From contig NZ_CADIKC010000009.1 of the NCBI RefSeq assembly GCF_902859805.1, positions 359,733 to 423,732 on the forward strand: a stretch of DNA of 64,000 nt, written 5' to 3'. Positions 43,411 through 52,110 of this stretch are shown piece after piece. The position numbers were made by a program, and so were the translations under genes. The DNA is from Paraburkholderia sediminicola. Lineage in GTDB: Bacteria; Pseudomonadota; Gammaproteobacteria; Burkholderiales; Burkholderiaceae. Numbering within the stretch: position 1 is the first letter of the stretch; each line of letters begins with the position of its first letter. The notes below the pieces were generated by a model. The model did not search any database. It saw only the letters and a program-made list of their open reading frames with translations, and was not told the DNA's origin.

Positions 43411-44352
43411 ATGCCCGGCATGGGAATCGTCGAACGAAAAAGCCGTCAGAAACAGGCGCTACGCGAACGCATCCTCGATGCTGCGCGGCGCATCGTGATG
43501 CGCGAAGGCTTCGCTGCGCTGTCAATGCGCAAGATTGCCGACGCCATCGAGTATTCACCCGCCACGCTGTACCTTCACTTCGCGAGCCGCGATGAAATTG
43601 CGCAGGCCTTGTGTGCGGAAGGTTATGCGCAATTGCTCGCCACCTTTGTGCCGCTCGCGCAGATCGCCGACCCCGCTGAGCGTTTGAAGGCGCTCGGGCG
43701 TGCGTATGTGGCATTCGGCGTTGCGCATCCGGAAACCTACCGGCTGATCTTCATGGAAGACCCAAGCTACACGGGCGCGGCGCTGGGTGGCGCGGCGGCT
43801 ACGGCTGGCAAGGGGGCGGATGGCGCGGATGGGGCGGTGGCTGCGCTCGCCGATGCCGGCGCTGATACCAGCGCTAATGCCGCGAACGAAACGGTGGAAG
43901 GCGCGGCCGCTGGAACAACCGCTGCGGCTTCCAGCGCCTCCGGAAAAGCGAACCTCGCGCCCGCCAAACCAGACGACGACCCCGGCGACGCCGCGTTACA
44001 CATCATGCTCCGCGCGCTCGAAGAGCTGAAAGCAGCGGGGCGCTTGTCCGCATCGATGGACGTGGCCGTGTGGGCGGAGGCGTTCTGGGCGACCCTGCAC
44101 GGCATCGTCGCGCTCAACCTCACATGCCCCGTGTTTCCGAGCGCGCCGCTAGATACGGTGGTGGGCGTCGCGCTCGATACCTGGCTGGGTATGCATCCCG
44201 CCGGGCAGCCGCAAGGTGCCGCAAAATCCACGCGTGCCGGCAAGAAAAAGTCCGCTGAAGCGCTGGCGGGATTGCACGCAGAAGCGCACTCAGAATCGCC
44301 CGCTGAGACCGGCGTCAAACCCGCCACCAAGCCCAAAGCCACGAGTGCGTGA
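43411..44352 (+). CDS. TetR/AcrR family regulator with Ala-rich insertion
   Basis: 313 residues from the ATG at 43411. The TetR DNA-binding domain is clear: RILDAARRIVMREGFAALSMRKIADAIEYSPATLYLHFASRDEI at about residues 20-63. The ligand domain (YAQLLATFVPLAQIADPAERLKALGRAYVAFGVAHPETYRLIFMEDP) is interrupted near residues 125-195 by a low-complexity stretch rich in Ala, Gly, Asp and Thr and resumes at HIMLRALEELKAAGRL. A basic, Ala/Lys-rich tail follows. Usual TetR length is about 200. It probably regulates the divergent epimerase-like gene and itself through the tandem operator. Confidence 0.87.
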   Translation: MPGMGIVERKSRQKQALRERILDAARRIVMREGFAALSMRKIADAIEYSPATLYLHFASRDEIAQALCAEGYAQLLATFVPLAQIADPAERLKALGRAYVAFGVAHPETYRLIFMEDPSYTGAALGGAAATAGKGADGADGAVAALADAGADTSANAANETVEGAAAGTTAAASSASGKANLAPAKPDDDPGDAALHIMLRALEELKAAGRLSASMDVAVWAEAFWATLHGIVALNLTCPVFPSAPLDTVVGVALDTWLGMHPAGQPQGAAKSTRAGKKKSAEALAGLHAEAHSESPAETGVKPATKPKATSA

Positions 44353-44398
44353 TAACGTTCAGTTCCGATTCATTTCGCGCCATCGTGCCTAGCTCTCC

Positions 44399-45535
44399 AT
44401 GTCTATTTCCGCCTCGCCCGCTGTTAGCGACGAAGTCGCGACTTACGTAGCCAACCGCATCGGCTTCATCGACCTGGAGAGGCCGAAGGCGCTCAACGCG
44501 CTGTCCACCGGCATGATTCGCGCGATGCACGCGGCGCTCGAGCAGTGGCGCGAAAATCCCGACGTGCTTGCCGTGGTGGTGCGCAGCCAGCATCCGCGCG
44601 CGTTCTGCGCGGGCGGTGATGTGCGCTTTCTGTACGAGTCGGCGCAGCGCGGCGAGCATGATGCGCGCGATACGTTTTTCACTGAGGAATACCGCCTCAA
44701 TCACGCAATTTTCACCTACCCGAAGCCGTATATCGCGTTGACGAACGGTGTCGTGATGGGCGGCGGCATGGGCATTTCGCAGGGCGCGCATCGTACCGGC
44801 GGCCTGCGGGTGGTGACGAACTCGACGAAGATGGCGATGCCCGAGACCCGCATCGGCCTCTTTCCCGATGTCGGCGCGAGCTGGTTTCTGGCGCGCACGC
44901 CGGGCGCGCTCGGCCGCTATCTGGCGGTCACGGGCGAGACGATCGGCGCAGCAGACGCACTCTACGCAGGTCTCGCCGACGTCTATATCGACGACGCGGC
45001 ATTGCCCGCGCTAGTCGATACATTGCGCCGCGAGCCGTTCGAACGTGGTGCCGACGTGGTGGCGTGCATCGAGCGTGAGGCCGCGAAGCATCAGGTCGTA
45101 CCGGAACCCGACGCTTCACCGCTTGCGAGCACGCGCGCCTTGATCGACCGCCATTTTGCGCTGCCCGACATGACGCAGATTCTGGCGTCGCTGGAGCATG
45201 AACGGGAGCAGGGCGGCGATTTTGCCGATTGGGCTGAGCAGACGATTGCCGTGTTGCGCGAACGTTCGCCGTTGTCGATGGCCGTATCGCTGGAAGTGGT
45301 GACGCGCGCGGAGGGTTCGATGGCGGACGTGCTACGCGGCGATCTCGATCTGACGCGCACGTGCTTCGCGCAGGGCGACACAATCGAGGGGATTCGCGCG
45401 CGCATCATCGACAAGGACAACGCGCCGCGCTGGCGTTTTGCGCGTATCGAAGACGTGAGCGCCGCCGATGTGGCGAAGATGTTTGAAAGCCCGTGGCCGG
45501 CAAGCGAACACCCACTGCGCGACCTGCGCGGCTAA
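44399..45535 (+). CDS. Enoyl-CoA hydratase/isomerase family (3-hydroxyisobutyryl-CoA hydrolase-like)
   Basis: 378 residues, longer than simple enoyl-CoA hydratases and matching the HIBYL-CoA hydrolase subgroup. GFIDLERPKALNALSTGMIRAM, FCAGGDVRFLYESAQRGEHD (oxyanion loop), GVVMGGGMGISQGAHRTGG and MPETRIGLFPDVGASWFLAR hold the subgroup residues (Glu in PETRIG and Asp in FPDVG). Expected to hydrolyse 3-hydroxyisobutyryl-CoA in valine breakdown or a close relative. No other valine-degradation gene is adjacent. Convergent with the membrane protein gene. Confidence 0.88.
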   Translation: MSISASPAVSDEVATYVANRIGFIDLERPKALNALSTGMIRAMHAALEQWRENPDVLAVVVRSQHPRAFCAGGDVRFLYESAQRGEHDARDTFFTEEYRLNHAIFTYPKPYIALTNGVVMGGGMGISQGAHRTGGLRVVTNSTKMAMPETRIGLFPDVGASWFLARTPGALGRYLAVTGETIGAADALYAGLADVYIDDAALPALVDTLRREPFERGADVVACIEREAAKHQVVPEPDASPLASTRALIDRHFALPDMTQILASLEHEREQGGDFADWAEQTIAVLRERSPLSMAVSLEVVTRAEGSMADVLRGDLDLTRTCFAQGDTIEGIRARIIDKDNAPRWRFARIEDVSAADVAKMFESPWPASEHPLRDLRG

Positions 45536-45554
45536 GCGCACACCGGGAAGACGC

Positions 45555-45980
45555 TCAGTCTTCGTCTTCGCTCGCCATGAATGCGCGCATGAACACCAGC
45601 GCGCCCCAGCCCCACATCGCGTTCGCCGCGAAACCCACCGCGAGGCGCGGCAGCATGTTGCCGGTCGGCCAGATGCCGCGCAACGGATCGACCACAAACA
45701 CGCTCGCCGCCGTCAACGCAAGACCGCCGAACACGAAGGCGGGCACCCACGGCGCGCGGCGCCCCGGTGCGACGCGCAACAGCCACGCCATCAGCACAGC
45801 CCAGAATGCGCTCCAGATCGCATTCGCAATAAACTCGGGCAGCCCAAGCGGCAAAAATGGCGCGGTCGAAAAACCGGTTGGGTCGATCAGACCGGCTGCG
45901 TGGAGCAGCGCCAGCGTCGATTCATGAAAGAACAGGGAAGCCAGAAAACCGGCGACGAACGGCAGGATGAGTTTTTGCAT
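45555..45980 (-). CDS. Small membrane protein, unknown function
   Basis: 141 residues from the ATG at 45980; a GTG three codons earlier is possible. Four hydrophobic segments are seen: LILPFVAGFLASLFFHEST, FIANAIWSAFWAVLMAWLL, WVPAFVFGGLALTAASVFV and FAANAMWGWGALVFMRAF. The sequence is typical of a small conserved inner-membrane protein; I do not recognise a named family. Confidence 0.75.
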   Translation of the reverse strand: MQKLILPFVAGFLASLFFHESTLALLHAAGLIDPTGFSTAPFLPLGLPEFIANAIWSAFWAVLMAWLLRVAPGRRAPWVPAFVFGGLALTAASVFVVDPLRGIWPTGNMLPRLAVGFAANAMWGWGALVFMRAFMASEDED

Positions 45981-46511
45981 GCATTGCACCGCGAGAGATC
46001 AGGCGGCGTAGTACACGCGGCCTGCACCGGATTATTGGAAACGTGGCGCCATTATATATAGGGGTACCCGGCTTCCAGCGTCGATAAGGTGCAACACCCG
46101 CGCAACATCCGTATGCTTTAGCGTCGGGCTAATCACGAAAGTGGAAAACCTAAGCTAAAAAAAATCGTTCAAAAGCCGCGCCCCGATCCATAGACTGTTT
46201 CTCCATGCAGACGGTGTTTGCCGCCGTCGCCCGTTTAATCGAGCGCATCACGCGCACGTCTGGTCGAGGGAAGCCGTCGCGATGTCCTGCCTGATGCCGA
46301 TCTTCAGCTGCTCCATGGCACACACGCGCTTGCGGATGCGCTGTCGGAACTAGTCGAGCAACTAGTCCGCTTTTCGCCGCAGTTTTTCCGTTCCTTTTTT
46401 GCGCCTGCATCTCCGGCTCTGCTGCCGGATGGATGCGCGCGGCCGGCGTGTGCGCGTTCACCCGACGCACCGTTTCCATTCAATCCAGTTTCGAACAAGC
46501 AGGAGCAGCAA
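45981..46511. promoter_or_regulatory. 531-base region upstream of the ssu operon
   Basis: No credible protein gene. An AT-rich stretch near 46050-46066 (ATTATATATAGGGG) could serve the membrane-protein gene or the ssu operon. A direct repeat AACTAGTC occurs at 46348-46355 and 46360-46367 (12-base period). A GAGCAG ribosome-binding region precedes ssuD. CysB or SsuR control is expected from related bacteria, but no site is claimed. Confidence 0.35.
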
Positions 46512-47672
46512 ATGAATGTGTTCTGGTTCATTCCGACTCACGGCGACAGCCGCTATCTCGGTACGTCCCAAGGCGCACGCGCAGCGGATTACGACTACTT
46601 CCAGCAGATCGCCGTCGCCGCCGATACGCTCGGCTACGAGGGCGTGCTGCTGCCGACCGGCCGTTCGTGCGAAGACGCATGGGTCGTCGCATCGAGCCTG
46701 ATTGCCGCGACCAAACGTCTGAAGTTTCTGGTGGCGATCCGGCCGGGCATTTCATCGCCGGGTCTGGCGGCGCGCATGGCGGCGACCTTCGACCGTCTGT
46801 CGAACGGGCGTCTGCTGATCAACGTGGTGACCGGCGGCGATTCGGCTGAACTGGAAGGCGACGGCGTGTTCGTCGATCACGATACGCGCTATGAAATCAC
46901 CGACGAATTCCTGCATATCTGGCGCAAGCTGCTGACCGCCGCGCATACCAACGACGCGATCGATTTCGAAGGCAAGCATCTGACCTCGAAGGGCGGCAAG
47001 GCGTTGTATCCGCCGGTACAGAACCCGCATCCGCCGCTGTGGTTCGGCGGTTCGTCGGCGGCTGCGCACGACATCGCGGGCGATCACATCGACACGTATC
47101 TGACGTGGGGCGAACCGCCCGCGGCCGTCGCGAAGAAGATCGCCGACATTCGCGCCCGCGCCGAAGCGCGTGGCCGCAAGATCAAGTTCGGCATTCGCTT
47201 TCACGTCATCGTGCGCGAGACCGAGGAAGAAGCATGGGCCGCCGCCGACAAGCTGATCAGCAAGCTCGACGACGAAACCATTTCCCGTGCCCAGGCTTCG
47301 TTCTCGAAGATGGATTCCGAAGGACAGCGCCGCATGGCCGCGTTGCACGGCGGCAAGCGCGGCGGCCGCGCGGAACTCGAGGTGTATCCGCATCTGTGGG
47401 CGGGCGTGGGTCTCGTGCGCGGTGGTGCGGGCACGGCGCTGGTCGGCAATCCCGAGCAGGTGGCCGCGCTGATGAACGAGTACGCGGCGCTCGGTGTCGA
47501 CACGTTCATCCTGTCCGGCTATCCGCATCTCGAAGAGTCGTATCGCTTTGCCGAACTGGTGTTCCCGCTGCTGCCGGGCCATCAGAGCAAGGTTGCGGGC
47601 GGTCCGCTATCGGGGCCGTTCGGCGAGATCGTCGGCAACAACTATCTGCCGAAGGCGGCAAGTTCGAGCTGA
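46512..47672 (+). CDS. ssuD: FMNH2-dependent alkanesulfonate monooxygenase
   Basis: 386 residues. MNVFWFIPTHGDSRYLGTSQGARAADYDYFQQIAVAADTLGYEGVLLPTG, LKFLVAIRPGISSPGLAARMAATFDRLSNGRLLINVVTGGDSAELEGDG and GRAELEVYPHLWAGVGLVRGGAGTALVGNPEQV match SsuD closely. The enzyme releases sulfite from aliphatic sulfonates using reduced flavin. It is first in an ssuD-C-B-F run; the flavin reductase ssuE and the binding protein ssuA that normally precede it are absent here. Confidence 0.95.
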   Translation: MNVFWFIPTHGDSRYLGTSQGARAADYDYFQQIAVAADTLGYEGVLLPTGRSCEDAWVVASSLIAATKRLKFLVAIRPGISSPGLAARMAATFDRLSNGRLLINVVTGGDSAELEGDGVFVDHDTRYEITDEFLHIWRKLLTAAHTNDAIDFEGKHLTSKGGKALYPPVQNPHPPLWFGGSSAAAHDIAGDHIDTYLTWGEPPAAVAKKIADIRARAEARGRKIKFGIRFHVIVRETEEEAWAAADKLISKLDDETISRAQASFSKMDSEGQRRMAALHGGKRGGRAELEVYPHLWAGVGLVRGGAGTALVGNPEQVAALMNEYAALGVDTFILSGYPHLEESYRFAELVFPLLPGHQSKVAGGPLSGPFGEIVGNNYLPKAASSS

Positions 47673-47728
47673 GCGCTTGCGCCCGGTTCGGTAATGACGC
47701 CCATCGATAAGCAACGAGGACAATCATC

Positions 47729-48586
47729 ATGGCTCAATCCACTGTGAGTGCGCAACGAAGCACACAGGCAGGCTCGGGCGCGACTTTCGGCGCGGGCCTC
47801 GTCGGCGCATTGCGCCGCATCGGCGCGCCGCTCGCGCCGTGGCTCGTGCCACTAGCGATTCTGCTGGCGTGGGAATTCGCCGCGCGCAGCGGCATTCTCT
47901 CGACGCGCGTGCTGCCCGAACCGCTCGCCGTCGTGAAGGCCGCGTGGTCGCTGATCCAGTCGGGTGAAATGTGGGCGGACGTGAAGGTCAGCACGTGGCG
48001 CGCGGTGTCGGGTTTTACGATCGGCGGCGGCATCGGACTCGCGCTCGGTCTCGCGACGGGCCTCTTCAAACCGGCCGAAATCGCGCTCGATTCGACGGTG
48101 CAGATGGTCCGCAACATTCCCGCGCTGGCGATGATCCCGCTGGTGATCCTGTGGTTCGGTATCGAGGAAGAGGCGAAGGTGTTTCTCGTTGCGCTGGGTG
48201 TGTTTTTTCCGGTCTACGTGAACACGTTTCACGGTATCCGTTCGGTGGATGCCAACCTGATCGAGATGGCGCGCAGTTATGGCGTAAAGGGTTTCGCGCT
48301 GTACCGGCATGTGATTTTGCCGGGGGCGTTGCCCTCGATTCTCGTCGGCGTGCGTTTCGCGTTCGGGCTGATGTGGGTCACGCTGATCGTCGCCGAAACC
48401 ATTTCCGCGCAGTCGGGCATCGGCTACATGACGATGAACGCACGTGAATTCCTGCAAACCGATGTGGTGGTGGTGGGCATCCTGCTGTACGCGGCGCTCG
48501 GCAAACTTGCCGACGTGCTGGCCAAGACGCTCGAGCGTGTATCGCTGCGTTGGCACCCTGCCTATCAACGAGGAGCGAAAACATGA
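47729..48586 (+). CDS. ssuC: Sulfonate ABC transporter permease
   Basis: 285 residues with about six membrane segments. WLVPLAILLAWEFAARSGILSTRVLPEPLAVVKAAW, VQMVRNIPALAMIPLVILWFGIEEEAKVFLVALGVFFPVYVNTFHGIRSVD and VEMARSYGVKGFALYRHVILPGALPSILVGVRFA-type EAA loop identify an SsuC-like sulfonate or taurine permease. It follows ssuD and its stop overlaps ssuB (ATGA). Confidence 0.94.
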   Translation: MAQSTVSAQRSTQAGSGATFGAGLVGALRRIGAPLAPWLVPLAILLAWEFAARSGILSTRVLPEPLAVVKAAWSLIQSGEMWADVKVSTWRAVSGFTIGGGIGLALGLATGLFKPAEIALDSTVQMVRNIPALAMIPLVILWFGIEEEAKVFLVALGVFFPVYVNTFHGIRSVDANLIEMARSYGVKGFALYRHVILPGALPSILVGVRFAFGLMWVTLIVAETISAQSGIGYMTMNAREFLQTDVVVVGILLYAALGKLADVLAKTLERVSLRWHPAYQRGAKT

Positions 48587-49584
48587 GCGCAACGACATTG
48601 TCGGCTTCGTTCGGCGGCATCGCGGGTAGCGATCTCGAAGCCGAACTGGCGCAACCGCGCACTGTCGATCACGACGCGGACGAGGCTGCCGGTTTTGACC
48701 GTGCGGATCTGGTGCACGAGCGCCAGCGCACGGGAGGCTTGCCTGCGGCGACCGGTGCATCGGCACGCAATGACGCACGCCGCTCTGCCGATTTTTCGGT
48801 CGAGTTGCTTGGCGTGGGCAAGCAGTACGGCGAGCGCACGGTGCTGTCCGACTTTGATCTGTCGATCGAGCGTGGCAGTTTCGTCGCGATCGTCGGCCGC
48901 AGCGGCTGCGGGAAATCGACTTTGCTGCGTCTCGTTGCAGGTCTGGAAAAGGCCACCTCGGGCGTGCTCGAAAAGCGCAGCGAAGACGGCCAGCCGCTCG
49001 ACACACGCATCATGTTCCAGGACGCGCGGCTTCTGCCCTGGAAGAGCGTGCTGCAAAACGTGATGCTCGGCCTTGGCCGCAGCGCTCGTGAAGACGCGCG
49101 CGCCGTGCTCGAGGAAGTCGGCTTGCTGGAGCGCGCCAACGACTGGCCGGCGCAACTCTCCGGCGGTCAGCGTCAGCGTGTGGCGCTCGCGCGTGCGCTG
49201 GTGCATCGGCCGCAATTGCTGCTGCTGGACGAACCGCTCGGCGCGCTCGACGCGTTGACGCGCATCGAAATGCACGCGCTAATCGAACGCCTGTGGCGCG
49301 AGCATCAATTTACCGCGCTGCTGGTGACGCACGACGTGCACGAAGCCGTCGCGCTCGGCGACCGGATTCTGCTGATCGAAGAAGGGCGCATCGCGCTTGA
49401 TCAGCCGGTGCCGCTGGCGCGCCCGCGGGCGCGTGCGTCGGCCGGTTTTGCCGCGCTGGAAGAACATGTGTTGCAACGCGTACTGAAGACGGCGCCGAAC
49501 GACGACGCGCTGTCCTATCGCGCTTACGACGCACGTGACGAGGGCCGCCTCACGCGGCCGACAGACGTCCGCTGGGCCGTCTGA
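48583..49584 (+). CDS. ssuB: Sulfonate ABC transporter ATP-binding protein
   Basis: 333 residues from the ATG at 48583, overlapping the ssuC stop. The ABC core starts near residue 72: VGRSGCGKST (Walker A), MFQDARLLPWKSVLQNVMLG (Q-loop), LSGGQRQRVALARAL (signature), LLLLDEPLGALD (Walker B) and LLVTHDVHEAVAL (H-loop). The first 70 residues are an acidic, low-complexity extension not seen in E. coli SsuB, and there is also a C-terminal tail. It powers sulfonate import with SsuC. Confidence 0.93.
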   Translation: MSATTLSASFGGIAGSDLEAELAQPRTVDHDADEAAGFDRADLVHERQRTGGLPAATGASARNDARRSADFSVELLGVGKQYGERTVLSDFDLSIERGSFVAIVGRSGCGKSTLLRLVAGLEKATSGVLEKRSEDGQPLDTRIMFQDARLLPWKSVLQNVMLGLGRSAREDARAVLEEVGLLERANDWPAQLSGGQRQRVALARALVHRPQLLLLDEPLGALDALTRIEMHALIERLWREHQFTALLVTHDVHEAVALGDRILLIEEGRIALDQPVPLARPRARASAGFAALEEHVLQRVLKTAPNDDALSYRAYDARDEGRLTRPTDVRWAV

Positions 49585-49631
49585 CATCCCTTGACTGACT
49601 GTTTTCAATCGCTTTTCTGGAGTCACTCGAC

Positions 49632-49847
49632 ATGAGCATTTCCGCAATCAACGTACGCAATCAGTTCAAAGGCAAGGTCAAGGAAATCATCCGCGGCTCC
49701 GTGGTATCCGAAGTCGATGTGGAGACGCCGTTTGGCATCGTCACCTCGGTGATCACCACGCGCTCGGTCGACGAACTCGACCTGAAGGTCGGCTCGGAAG
49801 TGGTCGCGCTGGTGAAGTCGACGGAGGTGTCGATCGCGCGTCTGTAA
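49632..49847 (+). CDS. ssuF: Molybdopterin-binding-like TOBE domain protein
   Basis: 71 residues, a single TOBE/Mop domain (NVRNQFKGKVKEIIRGSVVSEVDVETPFGIVTSVITTRSVDELDLKVGSEVVALVKSTEVSIARL). It lies 47 bases after ssuB. A protein of this kind, SsuF, closes the ssuEADCBF operon of Pseudomonas putida and is needed for sulfonate use there; the symbol is given by that context. It probably binds molybdate or another small oxyanion. Confidence 0.85.
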   Translation: MSISAINVRNQFKGKVKEIIRGSVVSEVDVETPFGIVTSVITTRSVDELDLKVGSEVVALVKSTEVSIARL

Positions 49848-49910
49848 GGGCGCGATTGCACTGCGATTGCACCATTCGCACTGTTGTTCGCACCGTCACG
49901 CGCGCCGACG

Positions 49911-50186
49911 CTATTTCGCGTTGGCGCCGCTGGCGGGCGGGTTGTGCATCATCCTGTCATTGGTCGCCTGACGCGGGCGTTTGATCGGCATGTTGTCCGG
50001 ATTGCTCGAACCGCCTGAACCAGGGGCCGCCTCGGGCGGCTTGACCATCGATGCGCCGCCATTCTGCGGCGCCGCCGGTGTCTTTGGCGCCGGGTTCGAC
50101 GTTTGTGCGAACGTCGCCGTGCCGACTGCGCCGAACATGGCTAGCGCGACGCCCGCTGTTAGCGCCGCCATTCTGTTTCGCTCCAT
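49911..50186 (-). CDS. Small secreted Pro/Gly-rich protein, unknown function
   Basis: 91 residues from the ATG at 50186, preceded by a strong GGAAAGGAGG. A signal peptide (RMAALTAGVALAMFGAVGTATFA-QTS) is followed by a disordered, proline- and asparagine-rich chain (NPAPKTPAAPQNGGASMVKPPEAAPGSGGSSNPDNMPIKRP). No fold or family recognised; an exported small protein. Confidence 0.7.
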   Translation of the reverse strand: MERNRMAALTAGVALAMFGAVGTATFAQTSNPAPKTPAAPQNGGASMVKPPEAAPGSGGSSNPDNMPIKRPRQATNDRMMHNPPASGANAK

Positions 50187-50326
50187 CTCGTCCTCCTTTC
50201 CGATACCGCTTGCCGGTTTGCTGCCGCGACACATCCGTCCGGCACGCAACCCGTATGCCTCGACGCGCCGCTGCGTACCCCCGCGAAACTTGCTAGGATG
50301 AATTGAGCACCACGACGGAGACGGCC

Positions 50327-50524
50327 ATGTCGAAGTCATTAAGTCCGGAAGCGGTTGAAGCGTTGCGGCGCCTGAACGATGTCGGCGTCGGACAGCCCAT
50401 GCCGAAGTTTGAGCAATCCGTCACGGCGGAGTTGCTGACAAACGGGCTCGCCGCCGAAGCAAGCGGCGGCGAAGTCGAAATCACTTGCAGCGGCCGGCAG
50501 TACCTTTCTGGCGATTGCGACTGA
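50327..50524 (+). CDS. Small hypothetical protein
   Basis: 65 residues from the ATG at 50327, with CGGAG seven bases upstream. MSKSLSPEAVEALRRLNDVGVGQPMPKF..SVTAELLTNGLAAEASGGEVEITCSGRQYL reads like a short winged-helix-like or helical soluble protein. No family assigned. It diverges from the secreted protein gene. Confidence 0.6.
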   Translation: MSKSLSPEAVEALRRLNDVGVGQPMPKFEQSVTAELLTNGLAAEASGGEVEITCSGRQYLSGDCD

Positions 50525-50631
50525 TCGTCAGGCGAGGGCGGGCCGGTGCATGTTCCGAGCCGTAACGACGGCCCGGCGGGAAAGTATGGCCGCTGAAATT
50601 CAAGGGCACGCAGGACACCAAGGAGGCGATC

Positions 50632-50874
50632 ATGGAGCCGAAAGGTCTCGACATGGGCGACTACCAGGAGCGTTATCAGGACTACGACATCGAAGTCGCA
50701 GTCGAACAGGTGCTCACCGGCGTCAAAGCGCATTTTCGGGTGTTGCGCAACGATGCGGTGGTGGTCGACTGGCGGCTCGTGCATATCGACACGCTGTGGT
50801 CCACCGAGCATGCCGCGGCTCTCGCGGGCTTCAAGGCGGCGCGCGAAACGATCGATGCCGGGCTCGTCGCATAG
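50632..50874 (+). CDS. Small hypothetical protein
   Basis: 80 residues with AAGGAGG seven bases before the ATG. The sequence (YQDYDIEVAVEQVLTGVKAHFRVLRNDAVVVDWRLVHID, then a helix TEHAAALAGFKAARETIDAGL) suggests a small alpha+beta fold. Not recognised as a named family. Confidence 0.65.
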   Translation: MEPKGLDMGDYQERYQDYDIEVAVEQVLTGVKAHFRVLRNDAVVVDWRLVHIDTLWSTEHAAALAGFKAARETIDAGLVA

Positions 50875-50960
50875 CCACAAGCGCCACCAACGCCACAAGC
50901 ACGTGAGCCGGCAAGCGCATTCGATTAAGCTGACGACCTTTCGACTAGCTGGAGACCGCC

Positions 50961-51341
50961 GTGCACCTGTCGCCCGCCATTCCGATCATCCGTATCTTCT
51001 CTGAAGAGAAAGCCCGGGAGTTTTACGTGGACTTTCTCGGTTTCACCATCGACTGGGAACACCGCTTCGAGGCTAATTTTCCGCTCTACGCGCAGGTGCG
51101 CCGCTCGGACCTGATTTTGCATCTGAGCGAGCATCACGGCGACGCGACGCCGGGTTCGACGATTTTCGTGCGGGTGCAGGACATCGACGCGTTGCATGCC
51201 GAACTTCAGTGCAAGGATTACAAGTACGGGAAACCGGGCATTCAGGAGGTGCCGTGGGGGAAAGAGCTGGAGACGATCGATCCGTTTGGTAACCGGATTC
51301 GTTTTTCTGAAGCGCCGGAAGAGGATGTGCGCGAGGCGTGA
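50961..51341 (+). CDS. Glyoxalase/bleomycin-resistance superfamily protein
   Basis: 126 residues from a GTG at 50961. AIPIIRIFSEEKAREFYVDFLGFTIDWEHRFEANFPLYAQVRRSDLILHLSEHHGDATPGSTIFVRVQDIDALHAELQCKDY..WGKELETIDPFGNRIRF follows the vicinal-oxygen-chelate fold of Ble-type binding proteins. It may sequester an antibiotic or small molecule; a glyoxalase function is less likely as the full metal set is not obvious. Confidence 0.82.
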   Translation: MHLSPAIPIIRIFSEEKAREFYVDFLGFTIDWEHRFEANFPLYAQVRRSDLILHLSEHHGDATPGSTIFVRVQDIDALHAELQCKDYKYGKPGIQEVPWGKELETIDPFGNRIRFSEAPEEDVREA

Positions 51342-51396
51342 TGACCGAGGGGCGTCGCTTGACGCCGCGGGCGCCTTCGCCATCGCCGTGTAAACG

Positions 51397-51441
51397 GAAC
51401 TGGGCGCCGGCATGCATGGCTGCATGCGCGGCGCCCAGTTC
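51397..51441. terminator. Large stem-loop between convergent genes
   Basis: GAACTGGGCGCCG pairs with CGGCGCCCAGTTC with a one-base bulge, enclosing a second stem GCATGCA/TGCATGC with a TGGC loop. It stands between the glyoxalase-like gene (plus) and the DUF4148 gene (minus). No T-run, so it is likely a transcript end stabiliser or bidirectional terminator. Confidence 0.5.
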
Positions 51442-51481
51442 GGCTGCCGTCTTGTGAACGGCAACCTTCAACGGCGACAGA

Positions 51482-51751
51482 TTAGTGGCCGAAGAAAACC
51501 GATTGCGGGCCCGACTCAGCCGGTGCACGCGTACCCGATTGCGACGACACGTTGGTCACGCCACCGTATGCGTTCGATTCAGCGTTAGCGCGTTCAGCTG
51601 CAACGGTTTGTGCGCTCTGGCCTTGTTGCGAAGCCGGTGCGCCGACCGACGGACGGTAGAACGGTGCCGGGCCGTAGCCGCTAGCAAATGCGGGAGCAGC
51701 GATCGAGGCAGAAACAGCAACCAGCAGGGCGGCGATGAGCTTGGTCTTCAT
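51482..51751 (-). CDS. DUF4148 domain-containing secreted protein
   Basis: 89 residues. Signal peptide MKTKLIAALLVAVSASIAAPAFA, then a Ser/Gly/Ala-rich chain with SQQGQSAQTVAAERANAESNAYGGV. This is the DUF4148 pattern, common in Burkholderia and often present in many copies. Exported; function unknown. Confidence 0.85.
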   Translation of the reverse strand: MKTKLIAALLVAVSASIAAPAFASGYGPAPFYRPSVGAPASQQGQSAQTVAAERANAESNAYGGVTNVSSQSGTRAPAESGPQSVFFGH

Positions 51752-52110
51752 GGTGTGACTCCGATAAGTTTCGATTTCATTTCAGGAAGGCGTCGCAGGA
51801 GCCGGTGAGGTGTGTCTGCAACGTCGATGGAAGGCAGTGTATACCCCTACTATCGAAAATTTGTGCCGATAATCTGAAATTACTATTCTCGGTATTGAAA
51901 TAATCGGCCAGAGGGTTATGCGACAGGCGTCAGCGGTGGTCCGACCCCGCCTGTCAAGCGTTTTCGGCGAGCGAAGACCCGGTTGGGAGGGCGGTTATCG
52001 CTGGTGTTTTGGTGGTGTTTTGCGGAATTCGCGGCTCGTTACGAGCGTTTCCGGGGCATCGGGCCACTTGCGGTAAAATTGCGGTTTGATTCAAGCCGTC
52101 CGCCCGCCCC
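51752..52110. other. Divergent intergenic region before dusA
   Basis: 359 bases between the DUF4148 gene and dusA. AT-rich runs near 51840-51905 suggest the DUF4148 promoter. GTAAAAT at about 52072 resembles a -10 for dusA. No gene seen. Confidence 0.3.

Noticed and set aside
46150..46479. Remnant of ssuE or ssuA upstream of ssuD
   Set aside because: The translated frames show no flavodoxin-like or solute-binding motif; no evidence for a decayed gene.
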